A stretch of DNA of 6,598 bases from Pseudomonadales bacterium (GTDB taxonomy: Bacteria > Pseudomonadota > Gammaproteobacteria > Pseudomonadales > Pseudohongiellaceae). The position numbers and the translations under genes were made by a program. Below, piece by piece: positions 5,638 to 6,598 of this stretch. The notes beneath the pieces are model-generated. The model saw only the letters and a list, made by a program, of their open reading frames with translations, was not told the origin of the DNA and searched no databases. Location: assembly GCA_022360535.1 (NCBI GenBank), contig JAKSCP010000041.1, positions 1 to 6,598 of the forward strand, given 5' to 3'. Positions within the stretch are counted from its first letter, which is position 1. Every line of letters starts with the position of its first letter.

Positions 5638-6598
5638 CTTATTGAGTTCCCACAACTTCGCGTACTTCATGAACTTGTAGTACGCAGTATTCATACTGCT
5701 GAGCAACCCATCTACGCCATCGAGGAAATTGCCTTTAAAGATATAGGATTGAACGAAGGAAACAGGAAAAATAAAAATCAGGATAAATACAGAACCGCGA
5801 GCACCTTTCTCAAACTTGTCTTCCGCGCGTGCTTGACTGTAGCGATTGGCCTTGTCGATGCGTTGCGTATAGGTCAGGTTTTCAAAATGCTCAATAGTAG
5901 CGTCCGTTTTCTCAATGACACCGTTAATGGTGATGCACTCATGCACTCGGCGCGGTTTGTAACTGCCTGCGCTTTTTCGAAACAGGCGAATCAAACGGTC
6001 GCTCTTTTCAAAACTCTTGGGTTCGGTGCCCCAGCGCCGCAACACACGGGCGGATTCTAAAGCATCTGCCTTGTTCTCAGTGACGACTCTGCGTACTTCA
6101 TCGATATAGTCGTCAGTAAGAATTTCATCGGCATCGACATTCAACACCCATTCGTTACTGCAGAGACTCAACGCGTGAGATTTTTGCTCACTAAAGCCAT
6201 TCCATTCATTGTATGAGCTCTTCACATTCTCATAGTGGTTAGCGAGCTCTACCGTACCATCGGTACTGCCGCTATCTACCAGAATGACTTCGTCAAACTC
6301 CACTAAGCGATCGAGACAGGCACCAATGTTCTCTGCTTCATTCAGCGTAATGACATAGGCACTGACTGGCAGCTTCTTGTAGCCTATTGAAGGAACAGCG
6401 GGCTCTGCCGCCGGACTTGGAACAGGCTTAAGATCCGGTAACTTTTCCTCTACTTCGGACACCACCTCTGCTGGCTGTAGTGTTTGCATACATCGATACT
6501 CATAGTCACAGCGGAAAGCATTGCAATACTCTCCACAAGGCTCTGTACTTCTTACCAGATGTGCGTTGTCACCCAGTGGCGCCCAAATAGCTTCGTCA
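5620..6598 (-). CDS. LPS-core glycosyltransferase: C-terminal end of a GT9 heptosyltransferase fused to a GT2 (WaaE/LgtF-like) domain, cut by the right edge
   Basis: The frame is open from the stop at 5620-5622 to the right edge. The ATG at 6489 (M1 below) is internal, not the start. The 36 codons before it read DEAIWAPLGDNAHLVRS, EPCGEYCN and YRC before that Met, continuing M-QTLQPAEVVSEVEEKL. This is the pattern closing ADP-heptose:LPS heptosyltransferases (TD..WaP.G......C..C....CM..l....V). A Pro/Ala/Glu linker (18-41) leads to a GT2 domain: SAYVITLNEAENIG (43-56), ILVDSGSTDGT (69-79), the DXD motif VDADE (118-122) and RVHE, then a hydrophobic membrane-associating segment (about SVFILIFIFPVSFVQ) and the tail KLWELNK. 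The GT2 part resembles the WaaE/KdtX/LgtF family, which adds a hexose to inner-core heptose. Both halves would act on the same lipid A-core acceptor on the cytoplasmic face of the inner membrane. The GT9 catalytic part lies off the window. The family of each half is well supported; the sugar and acceptor are inferred. Confidence 0.88.
   Translation of the reverse strand, partial: DEAIWAPLGDNAHLVRSTEPCGEYCNAFRCDYEYRCMQTLQPAEVVSEVEEKLPDLKPVPSPAAEPAVPSIGYKKLPVSAYVITLNEAENIGACLDRLVEFDEVILVDSGSTDGTVELANHYENVKSSYNEWNGFSEQKSHALSLCSNEWVLNVDADEILTDDYIDEVRRVVTENKADALESARVLRRWGTEPKSFEKSDRLIRLFRKSAGSYKPRRVHECITINGVIEKTDATIEHFENLTYTQRIDKANRYSQARAEDKFEKGARGSVFILIFIFPVSFVQSYIFKGNFLDGVDGLLSSMNTAYYKFMKYAKLWELNKGRTRK

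Noticed and set aside
5512..6060. 182-residue plus-strand frame opposite the glycosyltransferase
   Set aside because: Antisense to a well-supported GT2 domain; its protein has no recognisable motif.
6487..6489. ATG at 6489 as the true start of the glycosyltransferase
   Set aside because: The frame stays open upstream to the edge with heptosyltransferase-like residues, no Shine-Dalgarno precedes this ATG, and it corresponds to the conserved CM of GT9.

Overview
The window looks like chromosomal DNA of a Gram-negative bacterium, most likely a marine or environmental gammaproteobacterium. The reasons are periplasmic quinoprotein and cytochrome c genes, Sec signal peptides, good Shine-Dalgarno sites, compact gene spacing and an LPS-core type glycosyltransferase. 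This assignment is inferred from gene content only; there is no rRNA or tRNA to anchor it. No mobile element, CRISPR array or RNA gene was seen.

Layout. (1) Bases 1-1626, minus strand: a two-gene redox operon. A diheme cytochrome c is followed, through a one-base TAATG stop/start overlap, by a PQQ-dependent alcohol dehydrogenase that runs off the left edge. (2) Bases 1627-1870: a divergent regulatory gap with several short palindromes. (3) Bases 1871-2797, plus strand: a secreted alpha/beta hydrolase of the cutinase / PETase-like (polyesterase) type, ending in three in-frame TAG codons within a 12-bp tandem repeat, then a clear rho-independent terminator. (4) Bases 3054-4739, plus strand: a Kef-type (CPA2) cation:proton antiporter with a C-terminal RCK/TrkA-N nucleotide-binding domain. 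(5) Bases 4779-5249, minus strand: an ATP-binding-type UspA universal stress protein, convergent with the antiporter. (6) Bases 5250-5619: noncoding apart from its last edge, with a perfect ATAG-N7-CTAT palindrome, a strong bidirectional terminator and a 54-bp direct repeat. (7) Bases 5620-6598, minus strand: a glycosyltransferase gene that is really the 3' part of a longer reading frame. The frame stays open past the first apparent ATG to the right edge, and its upstream residues look like the C-terminus of a GT9 heptosyltransferase. The product therefore appears to be a GT9-GT2 fusion for inner-core LPS assembly.

How the genes may work together. The secreted polyesterase-like hydrolase could release an alcohol or hydroxy acid in the periplasm or outside the cell. 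The PQQ dehydrogenase could oxidise it and the diheme cytochrome could carry the electrons to the respiratory chain. This resembles in logic, not in proven homology, the poly(vinyl alcohol) dehydrogenase / hydrolase / cytochrome c gene set of sphingomonads. The antiporter and UspA fit ion, pH and stress homeostasis. The LPS fusion gene belongs to a separate locus that continues to the right.

The points most worth a second look are the GT9-GT2 fusion, the PETase-like hydrolase next to an alcohol-oxidising operon, the second cytochrome domain that lacks the usual axial Met, and the 54-bp repeat that duplicates the 3' end of the fusion gene.
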